A stretch of DNA of 64,000 nucleotides from Pandoraea nosoerga (GCF_902459585.1 NZ_CABPSC010000010.1:149332-213331); one strand, 5' to 3'; shown: positions 25,445 through 35,011, counted from the first letter of the stretch. Translations and numbers: made by a program. The notes: generated by a model from the letters alone, not told the origin.

Positions 25445-26737
25445 CTATTTGTCGGCGGATCCCGAGGTGCGGAACAGTTCGGGAATGAGGTGAAGGATCT
25501 GCTCGCGCGAATCGCCGCGCGCCGTGTTCAGCGCGTGGGTCGGGCCGTGCAGGAATTTCTTCGTGAGGGATTGGGACAGGGCGTCGAGCACCGCGGCCGG
25601 GTCGTCGCCGCGTGCGAGCATGCGCTGGGCGCGCTCGAGTTCGGCAAGACGCATGGCCTCGGCCGCGCCGTGAATGTCGCGGATGACCGGCACGACGCTG
25701 CGGGCGTCGAGCCATTGCATGAAGTTCTGTACGCGCGTCTCGATGATCGCTTCGGCTTGCGCGACGGCAGCCTGGCGCAGTGCGTTGCCTTCGCGCACGA
25801 CTGCGCCGAGGTCGTCGACGGTGTACAGGAAAACGTCGGTCAGGCGGCCGACCTCCGGCTCGATGTCGCGCGGCACGGCCAGATCGACCATGAACATCGG
25901 CTTGTGCTTGCGCGCCTTGATGGCGCGCTCGACCGCACCCAGCCCGATGAGCGGCAGCGTGCTCGCCGTGCACGACACGACGATGTCGAACTCGTGCAGG
26001 CGCTGCGGCAGCTCCGAGAGGCGGATCGCCGTGCCGCCCAGGCGCTCGGCGAGCTTCTCGCCGCGCTCGGCGGTGCGGTTGGCGATGTACAAGGCCTTCG
26101 GGGTCTGCGCGGCGAAGTGCGTCGCGCACAGGTCGATCATCTCGCCCGCGCCGATGAAGAGTACCTTCTGCGTGCTGAGGCTTTCGAAAATGCGCTGGGC
26201 CAGACGCACCGCGGCGGCGGCCATCGACACCGAGTGCGCGCCGATCTCGGTCTGGCCGCGGACTTCCTTGGCCACCGCGAAGGTGCGCTGGAAAAGCTGG
26301 TTCAGATACGTGCCCAGGGCGCCGGCTTCCGCGGCCGTGCGCACGGCGTCCTTCAACTGCCCGAGAATCTGCGTCTCGCCGAGCACCATCGAATCCAGGC
26401 CGCTCGCCACGCGAAAGGCGTGACGCACGGCGTCCGACTGGGGCAGCGCGTACAGATGCGGGGCGAGCTCGCCCGCCGGGATGTTGTGGAACTGCGACAG
26501 CCAATGCACCGCGCGCTCGCGGGCGGCGACATCATCCGTCACGCAGTAGATCTCGGTGCGATTGCACGTCGAGAGAATGGCGGCCTCGGGCGCGCTCGAC
26601 CGGCCGCTCCCGCTGCCGGCCCACAGGCTCCGGAGTCCCGCCAGCGCCGGCTCGATCCGCTCGAACGGAAACGCCACCCGTTCGCGCAGCGAAACGGGCG
26701 CCGTGTGGTGATTCAGGCCGAGAGCGAGCAGTTGCAT
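25445..26737 (-). CDS. hemA: Glutamyl-tRNA reductase
   Basis: This is a 430-residue enzyme catalysing the first step of the C5 haem pathway, Glu-tRNA to glutamate-1-semialdehyde. Catalytic Cys lies in [13 protein letters not shown], the NADPH site in [13 protein letters not shown], and the dimerisation helices at the C-terminus. The start [20 protein letters not shown] is the family's; the frame open upstream is ignored. It leads the operon hemA-prfA-prmC, with grxD and ubiX likely included. A TATAAT box lies 26 bp upstream of the ATG. Confidence 0.97.
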   Translation of the reverse strand: MQLLALGLNHHTAPVSLRERVAFPFERIEPALAGLRSLWAGSGSGRSSAPEAAILSTCNRTEIYCVTDDVAARERAVHWLSQFHNIPAGELAPHLYALPQSDAVRHAFRVASGLDSMVLGETQILGQLKDAVRTAAEAGALGTYLNQLFQRTFAVAKEVRGQTEIGAHSVSMAAAAVRLAQRIFESLSTQKVLFIGAGEMIDLCATHFAAQTPKALYIANRTAERGEKLAERLGGTAIRLSELPQRLHEFDIVVSCTASTLPLIGLGAVERAIKARKHKPMFMVDLAVPRDIEPEVGRLTDVFLYTVDDLGAVVREGNALRQAAVAQAEAIIETRVQNFMQWLDARSVVPVIRDIHGAAEAMRLAELERAQRMLARGDDPAAVLDALSQSLTKKFLHGPTHALNTARGDSREQILHLIPELFRTSGSADK

Positions 26738-26762
26738 GATGTGGGGGATCTGATAGCCCCAG

Positions 26763-26768
26763 ATTATA
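26763..26768 (-). promoter_or_regulatory. Candidate hemA promoter -10
   Basis: A perfect TATAAT is read on the minus strand 25 bp upstream of the hemA ATG. The -35 (ACGGGC, 17 bp away) is poor, so an activator may help. The short leader can form a GGGG/CCCC hairpin around a 9-nt loop. Confidence 0.5.
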
Positions 26769-27009
26769 GCGCGTCGACGCGACGCCCGTTTCCTCGCCGC
26801 ACGGCCGGGACCGCGTGGCTGCACGGGCGCTGCGCCCCCGCAGGTTGGCTAGCGTGCCTCATGATGGCGCAGCCGGGGATTTTTGACAAATAGCCGGCGC
26901 TTATAGGCGGCATAGCATCGCGGCATGCGTCGACGGTCCCGGCATGTGGGCCGCAAGGCCGCGGGCCGGGGCTCGCCGGGACGGTTGCCGAATCGGCCGG
27001 ATTCGACGC

Positions 27010-27015
27010 TATACT
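27010..27015 (+). promoter_or_regulatory. Candidate promoter -10 of the GlsB-like gene
   Basis: TATACT lies 31 bp upstream of the ATG. TTGCCG at 26985-26990 is a possible -35, but the 19-bp spacer is long. Confidence 0.4.
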
Positions 27016-27046
27016 GCGTTCGGGTTACCGTCCTTGGAGACACGTC

Positions 27047-27301
27047 ATGGGCATTATCGGCACCATCGTCGTTGGTCTGATCGTCGGCCTCGTTGCCCGC
27101 GCGCTGCATCCGGGCCGGGACAATATGGGCATCATCATGACCATCATCCTCGGCATTGCCGGCGCGCTGCTCGCCAAATATGTCGGCCAGGCCCTGCACC
27201 TCTACACCGAAGGCCAGTCGGCCGGCTGGATTGCGTCGATCCTCGGCGCCATCGTCCTGCTCGTGATCTACGGCATTCTCAAGCGCAATCGCACGGCGTG
27301 A
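27047..27301 (+). CDS. GlsB/YeaQ/YmgE-family stress-response membrane protein
   Basis: This is an 84-residue protein with three hydrophobic segments: IIGTIVVGLIVGLVAR, MGIIMTIILGIAGALLAKYVG and GWIASILGAIVLLVIYGIL. It follows the Gly-rich transglycosylase-associated family pattern (GLVARALHPGRDNMG). Members are small inner-membrane proteins induced by envelope, acid or cold stress; the biochemical role is unknown. The family length is 80-90 residues, so this copy is complete. Confidence 0.92.
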   Translation: MGIIGTIVVGLIVGLVARALHPGRDNMGIIMTIILGIAGALLAKYVGQALHLYTEGQSAGWIASILGAIVLLVIYGILKRNRTA

Positions 27302-27710
27302 CGCCGCGCGCGCGGCGGGTGCGGCCCCAGGCCGCATCGGCGCGCCTGAATCGGGGGACGGCGACTGTCGCGCGCGGGCAACGCGCGCGGCGACGGTCGG
27401 GGGGCGCGTCTGTGCGCTTGCGCACGCAAAACGTCGATAACCCGCCTTCGGGCAGGGTTATGCGCGGCGTAAGTCCCCGTCGCACAAGGCTTTGCGCCAC
27501 GCTGTCGGCCGTGCGTCGCGGCGTCATACGCGTTTTCCCGCATTCGGCTATGCTTGGCTGCATCGCCTGGCCCAAGTCGTCTTGACGACGCGCGCGGCCG
27601 CTGCCGCCACGTTCGATCCGTCTTCCGCCGTCCGGCGTTGCCGCTGCCCCCGACAGGAGGGCGGCGATCCTCGCAAGTTGTTGCCTTCATCCCCCAAAAC
27701 CAAGAAACAC
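27302..27710. other. 409-bp intergenic region before the MFS exporter
   Basis: I see no gene. A hairpin ATAACCCGCC-TTCG-GGCAGGGTTAT (27437-27461, one bulged A, UUCG tetraloop) is the only structure noted. It has no T run and may be a Rho-dependent or processing element. The exporter's promoter is not clear. Confidence 0.5.
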
Positions 27711-29210
27711 ATGTCTGCGACACGCAATTCCGTGCGGCCGTTCATCGTGGCGTCCGTGATGGCGGCCACGTCGATGGTGGCCATCGAAGCCACGATCATC
27801 TCGACGGCCATGCCGCAAATCGTTGCCCAGCTCGGCGGCCTGAATCTCTACAGCTGGGTTTTTTCCGCCTTTCTGCTCGCGCAAACGGCCATGACCGTGG
27901 TCTTCGGCAAGCTCGCCGACCTCTACGGCCGCAAGCCGGTGATTCTGGTGGGCATTGCCGTGTTCCTGGTCGCCTCGCTCGGCGGCGGGCTGGCCTGGTC
28001 GATGCCCGCCATGATCGCGTTTCGCCTGCTGCAGGGCGTGGGCGCGGCCTGTATCCAGCCGGTCAGCCTGACGATCATTGCCGACTACTACCCGATCAGC
28101 GAGCGCGGCAAGGTGCAGGGCTATCTCGCGAGCGTGTGGGCCATCTCGGCCGTGCTCGGCCCGATGCTCGGCGGTCTCATCATTCGCGATCTGTCGTGGG
28201 CGTGGATCTTCTGGATCAACATCCCGATCGGCCTGCTCGCCGCCGCGGGCTTCGTCGCCTATCTGCATGAAGAGGCGCCGCGCCAGCGGCCGAGCATCGA
28301 CGTGCCGGGCGCCGCGTTGTTTACGGTTGCCGTGGCCGGGCTGATGATCGCGCTCACCGATGCGAACGCCTTTACCGACACGCATGTGTGGTCGGGTGTG
28401 CTTGTCTGCGCGGTCGCGTCGGCGCTGTTCGTCTGGCAGGAACGCCGCGCCAGGGACCCGATGATCTCGTTCGCGCTGTGGAGCCATCGCCCGATTGCAG
28501 CGGCCAACGCGGCGACCCTGCTCTCGGGCATGGTGCTCATGGGCCTGACGACGTTCCTGCCGATGTACGCGCAGGGCGTGCTGCGCCAGACGCCGGTCGT
28601 GGCCGGCATGGCGCTCACGATGATCATGGTCGGCTGGCCGATCGGATCGACGATCGCGGCCAAGACGTTCGCGCGCTTCGGCCTGCGGCGCATTCTCGTG
28701 GGCGGCAGCCTGCTCATGCCGCTGGGCGGCATCGTGTTCGCGCTGCTCGGGCCGAGCAGCTCGCCGCTGCTCGCCGGCTTCGGCTCGCTGCTGATGGGCT
28801 TCTCGATGGGCACGGGCAGCGTGAGCGCGCTCGTGCTGATTCAGGAGATTGTCGACCCGTCGCAGCGCGGCAGCGCCACGGCGTCGAACATTTTCTCGCG
28901 CAACCTGGGCAGCACGCTCGGCGCAACGCTGTTCGGCGCCGTGCTGAACTTCGGGTTGACGCATTCGAGCGGACTCGGCCCGGTGACTTCGGACCAACTG
29001 CGCCATGTGCTCGAAGACCGCGGCGTGTCGAACCTGGCCGACGAGGCGATCCGCGCGGTGCTGCAGCACTCGCTGCATCTCACGTTCCTGTCGATTCTCG
29101 CGATCTCGATCGGCGTCGTGCTGCTGTTCCTGCTCGTGCCCACGAATGCGGTCGATCGCTCGCGCGAGCGCAAGCGCGAGAAGCCGGAGTTCGTTGCCGG
29201 CGGACATTGA
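27711..29210 (+). CDS. MFS multidrug efflux transporter, DHA2 (14-helix) type
   Basis: This is a 499-residue inner-membrane protein with about 14 helices. It has the DHA2 signatures DxxxxxxALP-like IEATIISTAMPQIVAQLGG in helix 1, GKLADLYGRKPV in loop 2-3 and the motif C-like GPMLGGLIIRDLSWAWIFWINIPIGL in helix 5, which marks exporters. It probably uses the proton gradient to expel drugs or toxic metabolites. ATG 27711 is the first Met of the conserved region. No regulator or membrane-fusion partner is adjacent. A terminator follows 39 bp after the stop. Confidence 0.9.
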   Translation: MSATRNSVRPFIVASVMAATSMVAIEATIISTAMPQIVAQLGGLNLYSWVFSAFLLAQTAMTVVFGKLADLYGRKPVILVGIAVFLVASLGGGLAWSMPAMIAFRLLQGVGAACIQPVSLTIIADYYPISERGKVQGYLASVWAISAVLGPMLGGLIIRDLSWAWIFWINIPIGLLAAAGFVAYLHEEAPRQRPSIDVPGAALFTVAVAGLMIALTDANAFTDTHVWSGVLVCAVASALFVWQERRARDPMISFALWSHRPIAAANAATLLSGMVLMGLTTFLPMYAQGVLRQTPVVAGMALTMIMVGWPIGSTIAAKTFARFGLRRILVGGSLLMPLGGIVFALLGPSSSPLLAGFGSLLMGFSMGTGSVSALVLIQEIVDPSQRGSATASNIFSRNLGSTLGATLFGAVLNFGLTHSSGLGPVTSDQLRHVLEDRGVSNLADEAIRAVLQHSLHLTFLSILAISIGVVLLFLLVPTNAVDRSRERKREKPEFVAGGH

Positions 29211-29249
29211 GCGAGCGTCGCGCTTGCCCGGGAGCGTTCACCCGGCAAT

Positions 29250-29282
29250 ACGGCCGGTCGGGATTTCCCGCCGGCCGTTTTT
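29250..29282 (+). terminator. Rho-independent terminator of the MFS exporter gene
   Basis: ACGGCCGG (29250-29257) pairs with CCGGCCGT (29271-29278), extended by CGGG/CCCG across one bulged T, followed by TTTTT. Confidence 0.82.
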
Positions 29283-29307
29283 CATGCGGGACGACGCGTC
29301 TTCGCGC

Positions 29308-31761
29308 TCAGCGCGCCGACTCCGGCACCAGATGCAGCCGGGTCTCGGTATCAGCCTCGACCGCCGCGCGCGAATAGGGCAGCCTGAAGTACTGGCCGTC
29401 GAGCCACTTCTGCGCGAGGTCGCGATAGTGCGGGCTGTCCGGATTGCCCGACTCGCCCGGTAGATTCATCGCGCGCGTGTTGTCCCAGTTGCCGACGTCG
29501 ACCACGATCCGGAACGACGGACCGTTGGTCTGCCGGAAGTCGCTCACGCGGTACGTGGACTGGTTGGGCGTGAACGCGCTGCCGCCCTTGGGCATCGGAC
29601 CGACGTTGAGCCTGGCGCGCATGTCGGCGTCCACCGCGTCGGCGAGCGGGTGGGCGTTGAGGTTCGTCTGCAGCTTGCCCCATTGCCACGCGCCCGGGTC
29701 GGGGCCCTGGAGCCTGACCATCTCGCCCCAGGCTTGCCCGAGGCTCGTGAGCAGCACGGCGTCGCGCCTGGCGCCGGCATTCTCGCCGAAGCGGGCGGCG
29801 GGTTGCTCCAGGGCGTCGAGCATGGCGGCAGGGTCGGGCGCACCGAAGCTGTCCGCAGCCGCCTTGGGCAGCACGGCGTTCTTGTACGCGCGGCCCAGAT
29901 GGCGGCTGAACCACACTTCCTCGAGCGCCGCCTGGGCCGAATCGGCGCGCATTTCGGCGTCCCAACCCTTGAGCAGGCGCAGCGCGGCGGCCGTTTGCGG
30001 GTCGTCGCTCGAGAGCGGGGCGAGCAGCGCCGTGAGGCGCCGCGCCGGAATCGACACGATGTCGTTCTGCAGGCGCTCGGAGTCCTCGAGCGAGACCTTG
30101 TCCTTCGCGCGCAGCACTTCATCGATGCGCGCGTGGCGCGAACCGTTGGTCCACTCGAAGCCGAGCTTGCGTTGCGCGTAAGGGTAGCCCGCAGGCATGT
30201 TCATCTCGTTGGACGTCGTGAAGTAACCCGCGGCGGGGTTGTACGCCGAGGGCAGCTGATCGCGCCGCCAGAAGCCCGCCCATTCGTAGCGCCCGTCGCC
30301 GGGCACGGGCAGCAGGCCGTCCCAGTTCGGACGGATCGGCGCCATGCCGCTCGGCACCCAGCCGATGTTGCCCGACGCGTCCGCGTAGACCTGGTTGACG
30401 GTCGGGGCGCCCCAGGTGTCGAGCGCTTTCTGGAACTGCGCGTAGTTCTTCGCGCGCATGTAGCGCATGGCGTCGAAGTACGGCGACATGCCGGGTTCGA
30501 GCCAGGCGGTGCGCACGGCATACGCGCGGTGCTTCGCACGGTCGACGTAGATCACCGGACCGTGCTTCGTGAACTTGAGGTCCGTCTGCACGGGGGCACC
30601 GTCGCGCACGGCGATCGACTCGCGCACCGTGCGCATGGGCACCCACTTGCCGCGATACCGGTACTGATCGGGGTTGGCCGGGTTCAGGTCGTAGACGTAG
30701 AGGTCTTCCTGGTCGATGTTGAAGATCGTGAGGCCGAACGCGATCGTGCCGTTGTGGCCGATCGCCACGCCGGGAATGGCCGGCTCGCCCGCGCCGATCA
30801 GATCGAGGGTGGGCGTGCTCACCTGCACGATGTAGCGCAGGCTCGGGGCGGCGTAGGCGCGGTGGGGATCATTGGCCATGATGGCGCGCCCCGTGGCCGA
30901 TTTCTGCGGCGAGACGACCCAGTTGTTGCTGCCCTCGGCCGATTCGGTGGACGCATCGTAAGGGCCGGCGTCGGCCAGCTCGACGATGTCGGCGTCGGCC
31001 CGCTGCAACGACTCCCGGGTGATTTTCACACCCTGCGTGGCCAGATCGAAAACCTTGAGCAGATCGTCGGGCAGGCACGGGTCGAGCCCGTCGGGCACCT
31101 GCGTCTTCCAGGCCGGCTGCAGGCCGACGCGCACGCTGTCCGCGTCGAGCGACGCCTTGCACACGACCTTCGCGCGCGCGACTTCGCTCTTCAGATTGCG
31201 CGTGAGGCCGTGGCTGCGAATGCGCACGATGTCCTCGGCGGTCCACTTCGACGGCCAGTACCCGACCTTGCGGAACTCGTAGGGCATCTGGTCCGGATGC
31301 GCGGCGAGCCAGTCGATGTAGGCGTTCACGCCGGCGGCAAACGCCTGGGCAGCCGGTTTGGCGTCCGGCCCGTAGCGGCGCCATTCGGCCGCCATGTCGC
31401 CGCGGTAGAGGAAGCGGCGCGCGGCGTCGTCCTGCGCGACATAGGCGCGGCCGAACACTTCGGAGAGCTGGCCGAGGCCGCGGCGGCGCCACAGGTCGAT
31501 CTGGAACAGCCGGTCGCGCGCGGCGTTGAAGCCTTGCACGAAGAATCCGTCGCGTTCGTTGGCGGCGAAGATGTGCGGTACGCCGTTGCGGTCGATCAGG
31601 ATGTCGGCCGGCTGCGAGAGGCCGGCCACCGTGAGCGTCTGCGACGCGGCAGGCGCCATCACGGGCGCGGGCGCGGTCTGGGCGGCCGCGACCGCGGTGC
31701 TCCACGCCGCGGCGGCAAAGACCAGCAGGCTCGCGGCATGGATGGCGTTGGGGCGTTGCAT
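29308..31761 (-). CDS. Penicillin-amidase-family (S45) NTN-hydrolase acylase
   Basis: This is an 817-residue exported precursor. A signal peptide (residues about 1-27, ending VAAAQ) leads to an alpha chain beginning with QTLTVAGLSQPADILIDRNGVPHI. The beta-chain nucleophile Ser follows Gly in AEGSNNWVVSP (about residue 274), where autocleavage is expected, and NDPH and the catalytic-Asn region follow. Relatives include penicillin G acylase, aculeacin acylase and acyl-homoserine-lactone acylases. The last is a reasonable guess for a Burkholderiales periplasmic enzyme but is not proven. ATG 31761 is backed by AGGAGGAAGACA. It is transcribed alone. Confidence 0.9.
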   Translation of the reverse strand: MQRPNAIHAASLLVFAAAAWSTAVAAAQTAPAPVMAPAASQTLTVAGLSQPADILIDRNGVPHIFAANERDGFFVQGFNAARDRLFQIDLWRRRGLGQLSEVFGRAYVAQDDAARRFLYRGDMAAEWRRYGPDAKPAAQAFAAGVNAYIDWLAAHPDQMPYEFRKVGYWPSKWTAEDIVRIRSHGLTRNLKSEVARAKVVCKASLDADSVRVGLQPAWKTQVPDGLDPCLPDDLLKVFDLATQGVKITRESLQRADADIVELADAGPYDASTESAEGSNNWVVSPQKSATGRAIMANDPHRAYAAPSLRYIVQVSTPTLDLIGAGEPAIPGVAIGHNGTIAFGLTIFNIDQEDLYVYDLNPANPDQYRYRGKWVPMRTVRESIAVRDGAPVQTDLKFTKHGPVIYVDRAKHRAYAVRTAWLEPGMSPYFDAMRYMRAKNYAQFQKALDTWGAPTVNQVYADASGNIGWVPSGMAPIRPNWDGLLPVPGDGRYEWAGFWRRDQLPSAYNPAAGYFTTSNEMNMPAGYPYAQRKLGFEWTNGSRHARIDEVLRAKDKVSLEDSERLQNDIVSIPARRLTALLAPLSSDDPQTAAALRLLKGWDAEMRADSAQAALEEVWFSRHLGRAYKNAVLPKAAADSFGAPDPAAMLDALEQPAARFGENAGARRDAVLLTSLGQAWGEMVRLQGPDPGAWQWGKLQTNLNAHPLADAVDADMRARLNVGPMPKGGSAFTPNQSTYRVSDFRQTNGPSFRIVVDVGNWDNTRAMNLPGESGNPDSPHYRDLAQKWLDGQYFRLPYSRAAVEADTETRLHLVPESAR

Positions 31762-31967
31762 TGTCTTCCTCCTGTTCTTGTCGGGGGGTGTCATTGTTGC
31801 GGAGTACCACGCAATCCTAGACGCATCCCGTGGGCATGCAACCCATATTCCGGGAAATGGAATAAATTCATGATCATCGAGGCCTGACGGCGGGCTCGCG
31901 ACCCGTGGCGGTCGCCGGCGTTCGTATCGTCAGGCGAACCACGCGCCGTCTTTCGCGAACCTTCGCC

Positions 31968-32402
31968 ATGTCCGATCCGCGTCCTTCGTCGACGACCATG
32001 CAACGGCTGCGCGCATCGCCGCGCGTGCGCACGCTCGTCGTGCCGCTCCTGCGCTTCGGGGTGTCGGGGGTGGTCTGCACGGCGGTGCACGTGATCGTGG
32101 CAATCACGCTGATCGAGGCGTTCGGTGCGGGCCCGGTGCTCGCGAATGCCATCGCGTTCTGCACGGCCACGCCTTGCTCCTACCTGCTCAATACGTTGTG
32201 GAGCTTTTCGGCGCGCGTACACCGCGCGAGCCTCGTGCGGTTCGTGCCGGTCTCGATCTTCGGGCTATTGCTCACCGCCGTGGTGGCGCGCACGGTGGAG
32301 GGCCTGGGCGGCAATCACTGGCTGGGTATCGCGGCCGTGGTGCTCGTCGTGCCGCCGACGACCTTCGTGCTGCATCGCTACTGGACTTACCGGAACGTTT
32401 GA
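31968..32402 (+). CDS. GtrA-like membrane protein
   Basis: This is a 144-residue protein with four hydrophobic segments (LLRFGVSGVVCTAVHVIVAITL, VLANAIAFCTATPCSYLLNTLW, VSIFGLLLTAVVA, LGIAAVVLVVPPTTFVLHRYW). The family-typical RFxxVGxxxT start and the ending WTYRN are present. GtrA proteins flip or transport undecaprenyl-phosphate-linked sugars for O-antigen or lipid modification. It is convergent with a GtrB-type glycosyltransferase 22 bp downstream and so likely works with it despite opposite orientation. The start at MSDPRPSS is the first plausible Met. Confidence 0.88.
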   Translation: MSDPRPSSTTMQRLRASPRVRTLVVPLLRFGVSGVVCTAVHVIVAITLIEAFGAGPVLANAIAFCTATPCSYLLNTLWSFSARVHRASLVRFVPVSIFGLLLTAVVARTVEGLGGNHWLGIAAVVLVVPPTTFVLHRYWTYRNV

Positions 32403-32424
32403 GCGCGGCGGCGGGCGTGCGGCG

Positions 32425-33570
32425 TCAGCGCGACGGGAGTCGGCGTGCGCGCGTGGCGAACGACATGCTGGCGCCGGTCGGGGTGCGCAATGCCTTGCGC
32501 GCAGGCGGGAGCGCCGCGCCGGCGCCGTGCGGATGACGAAGCGCGCGGCTGCCGGCGCGTGCGGGCAGATGGCTTACCTTGACGCTCGACTGGTAGCGCC
32601 GGCGCACGAGATACAGCGGCCGGCCCTTGGACTCGTAGTAGATCCGGCCGACGTACTCGCCGATGACGCCGATGCCCACGAGCTGGATGCCCCCGAGGAA
32701 GAGCACGCCGACGAGCAGCGAGGCATAGCCCGGCACGTCGACGCCGTGAATGATCGTGCGCAGGACGATGTAGGCGCCGTAGGCGAGCGAGACGAGCGCC
32801 AGCGAGACGCCGATATACGTCCAGCAGCGCAGCGGCACCGTGCTGAAGCTCGTGATGCCTTCGAGCGCGAAATTCCACAAACGCCAGCCCGAGAACTTCG
32901 ATTCGCCCGCACTGCGCGGCTCGCGCACGTACTCGACGATCTCCGTATGAAAGCCGACCCAGGCGAAGAGGCCCTTCATGAAGCGGCGGCGCTCCGGCAG
33001 TTGCCTGAGCGCCGTGACCACGCGGCGGTCGATCAGGCGGAAGTCGCCGACGTTCTCCGGCAGCTTCACTTCGGACAGATGGTTGTGAACGCGGTAGTAC
33101 AGACCGGCGGCGACGCGCTTGGCGACGCTGTCGCTCGCACGGTTCGTGCGTTTGGCGAGCACCACTTCCGCACCGTCTCCCCAGCGTTCGATCATCACCG
33201 GGATGAGCGCGGGGGGATCCTGCAGATCGGCGTCGATGGGGATCACGGCGTCGCCCTGCGCCTCGTCGATACCGGCGCTCAGCGCGGCTTCCTTGCCGAA
33301 GTTGCGGGTGAAGTCGATGACGCGGATGCGCGCGTCTGCCCGGCGCAGCGCGAGCAGCACGTCGAGCGTGGCGTCGGTGCTGCCGTCGTTCACGCACACG
33401 ATCTCGAAGCGCACGCCGACGACCGTATCGAGCACGGGCGCCACGGCGCGGTAGAACCTGTCGAGCGCGGGCGCTTCGTTGTGACACGGCACGACAAGCG
33501 AGACGAGCGGCCCGTCCTGCGGCGTGGCAAGCGTGCCGGACGGCGAGTGGGGGGCGGCGGCGCGGGGCAT
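32425..33570 (-). CDS. GtrB-type glycosyltransferase family 2 (polyprenol-phosphate glycosyltransferase)
   Basis: This is a 381-residue protein. Residues 20-230 are a GT2 domain with SLVVPCHNEAPAL, CVNDGSTDATLD, TRNFGKEAALSAG and the metal-binding IDADLQDPP. Two membrane helices follow (CWTYIGVSLALVSLAYGAY, LLVGVLFLGGIQLVGIGVIG), then the GEYVGRIYYESKGRPLYLV motif of GtrB/DPM1-like enzymes and a basic tail of about 60 residues. It loads a sugar onto undecaprenyl phosphate at the inner membrane. ATG 33570 is 6 bp after the stop of the upstream GT87 gene, so the two are co-transcribed. Confidence 0.92.
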   Translation of the reverse strand: MPRAAAPHSPSGTLATPQDGPLVSLVVPCHNEAPALDRFYRAVAPVLDTVVGVRFEIVCVNDGSTDATLDVLLALRRADARIRVIDFTRNFGKEAALSAGIDEAQGDAVIPIDADLQDPPALIPVMIERWGDGAEVVLAKRTNRASDSVAKRVAAGLYYRVHNHLSEVKLPENVGDFRLIDRRVVTALRQLPERRRFMKGLFAWVGFHTEIVEYVREPRSAGESKFSGWRLWNFALEGITSFSTVPLRCWTYIGVSLALVSLAYGAYIVLRTIIHGVDVPGYASLLVGVLFLGGIQLVGIGVIGEYVGRIYYESKGRPLYLVRRRYQSSVKVSHLPARAGSRALRHPHGAGAALPPARKALRTPTGASMSFATRARRLPSR

Positions 33571-33575
33571 GGCGA

Positions 33576-34877
33576 TTACCTCGTGAACGCGGGCGTGGGG
33601 CCGGTGCGGCGCACGGCGGCGCCGCCGTCCGGGACGTCGAACGCGTCGGGGCCGTCCGGCACGTGGGTGAGACGCCGACGCCGGCGGCACAACATCAGGA
33701 GTGTGGCCAGCGTGATGAACGGCATGAACTGGAAGCCGACGTGCAGCACGCCGAACAGGCCGAACGCCGGGGTGAGCCAAAGCACGACGAGCCATTCGCG
33801 TTCGCCGCGCAGCCAGCCGCGCGCCAGGCCGTCGCGCACGTACCAGGCAATGACGAGGGCGAGAATCGCGAGGTCATAGTCGTAGAGGTACGGGCTCACG
33901 AGCGTGCTTGCACAAACGAGGGTGGCCGCGCGCAGCGCAAATGCCCCGGGGCGCCGCCAGAAGTCGGCCATCACCGCCACGGCGGCCAGCGCGACGACGC
34001 CATGGACGACCGCGGCGAGGATCACCGGCGCACCCAGCATGCGGGCCGTGACGAAGAAGGTCGGCACGCGCGCGATTTGCGCGTTGCCGCTGACGACGCT
34101 CTGACGCGCGAAGTCCGTGGCATGCAGGAACACGGCATATACCTCGGCCCCGAAGACGGCCGCCGCGAGTGCGGTGGTAAAGGCCACGGTCGCGACGCAA
34201 GCGGCGAGCGCGCGCCATTGCCGCGCGCACAGGAGCGCAAGCGGGAACAGCAGCGCAATATGCGGCTTGATGAAGAGCAGGCCGGCGAAGACGCCAGACA
34301 ACACGGGCCGCTTGCGCAGCAACACGAGCGAGGCGCCGGCGATGGCCGTGGTGTAGAGCGCGATCTGGCCGGCGAGCAGGACGATGAATGCGCCGGGGAA
34401 GCCGAGTGTGGGCAGGCGGGCGTCGCGCCAGGGGGCCGTGCGGCGCAGCGTCGCGTAATAGGCGCCGTACCCGATGCAGGCATAGACCACATACGCGTAG
34501 GCGAAGGGCAGCAGGGCGATCGGGGCGAGCAAGAGCATCATCACGGGCGGATACAGCCACGGCATGTAGCCGCCCATCTTCTCGGCGTAGGGAAGCGCGG
34601 CGATTTGCGCGCGCGACATGATCTCGACGTTGTAGGCGTCGAGCGGGTGACCCTGGAGGACGAAGTGCGAGGCGCCCCAGAACGGCAGGAAGTCGAGGCC
34701 GATCGGGCCGACCTTCGGATTGGCGGCGAGAAAGTGCAGATACCACCACAGGACGATCACGCCGACGAGGCACAGCAGGCCGGCGCCGCTGTACAGGCGG
34801 ATGCGAGCGCGGTCCTCCGACCAGTGCCGGCGCTCGCGCAGCGTTTTCTCAACGGCAGCCGACGACTTCGATGTCAT
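33576..34877 (-). CDS. GT87/DUF2029-type integral-membrane glycosyltransferase
   Basis: This is a 433-residue polytopic membrane protein with about ten helices. Early in the periplasmic loop, IGLDFLPFWGASHFVLQGHPLDAYN supplies the Asp and the LxG-P-AYN signature of DUF2029/GT87 enzymes. These use polyprenyl-phosphate sugars to glycosylate lipids or surface glycans in the periplasm. It fits the third gene of a GtrA-GtrB-GT set, with GtrB making the donor, GtrA flipping it and this enzyme using it. The start at MTSKSSAAVEK is the nearest Met before the conserved region; 34901 is an alternative. Confidence 0.88.
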   Translation of the reverse strand: MTSKSSAAVEKTLRERRHWSEDRARIRLYSGAGLLCLVGVIVLWWYLHFLAANPKVGPIGLDFLPFWGASHFVLQGHPLDAYNVEIMSRAQIAALPYAEKMGGYMPWLYPPVMMLLLAPIALLPFAYAYVVYACIGYGAYYATLRRTAPWRDARLPTLGFPGAFIVLLAGQIALYTTAIAGASLVLLRKRPVLSGVFAGLLFIKPHIALLFPLALLCARQWRALAACVATVAFTTALAAAVFGAEVYAVFLHATDFARQSVVSGNAQIARVPTFFVTARMLGAPVILAAVVHGVVALAAVAVMADFWRRPGAFALRAATLVCASTLVSPYLYDYDLAILALVIAWYVRDGLARGWLRGEREWLVVLWLTPAFGLFGVLHVGFQFMPFITLATLLMLCRRRRRLTHVPDGPDAFDVPDGGAAVRRTGPTPAFTR

Positions 34878-34920
34878 GCGCGGACTCCCCCTAGGCGGCA
34901 TGCAAACGGCGATTCGACTA

Positions 34921-34962
34921 CGGACTGCGGACTGCGGACTGCGGATCAGGGACTGCGGACCA
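34921..34962. repeat. 7-bp tandem repeat cggactg
   Basis: Three perfect cggactg units are followed by degenerate copies (cggatca, ggg-actg, cggacca). It lies in the leader of the GT87 gene. Confidence 0.75.
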
Positions 34963-35011
34963 CGGCGGCGGCACGGCTGTCGCAGGACGCACGTTGTCTT
35001 TCGGTCGATTG

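Larger units (their letters stand above)
26738..27046. other. 309-bp divergent promoter region hemA / glsB-like gene
   Basis: There is no gene. Both ends carry good -10 boxes (listed separately). The middle is GC-rich and unremarkable. Confidence 0.6.

Noticed and set aside
27437-27461. UUCG hairpin as terminator of the GlsB-like gene
   Set aside because: It has a good stem but lies 136 bp past the stop and lacks a T tract; it is kept only as a note in the intergenic entry.
29650-31887. 745-codon plus-strand open frame
   Set aside because: It is a mirror of the acylase gene, which has a signal peptide and NTN-hydrolase motifs; the antisense frame is Arg/Val/His-rich.
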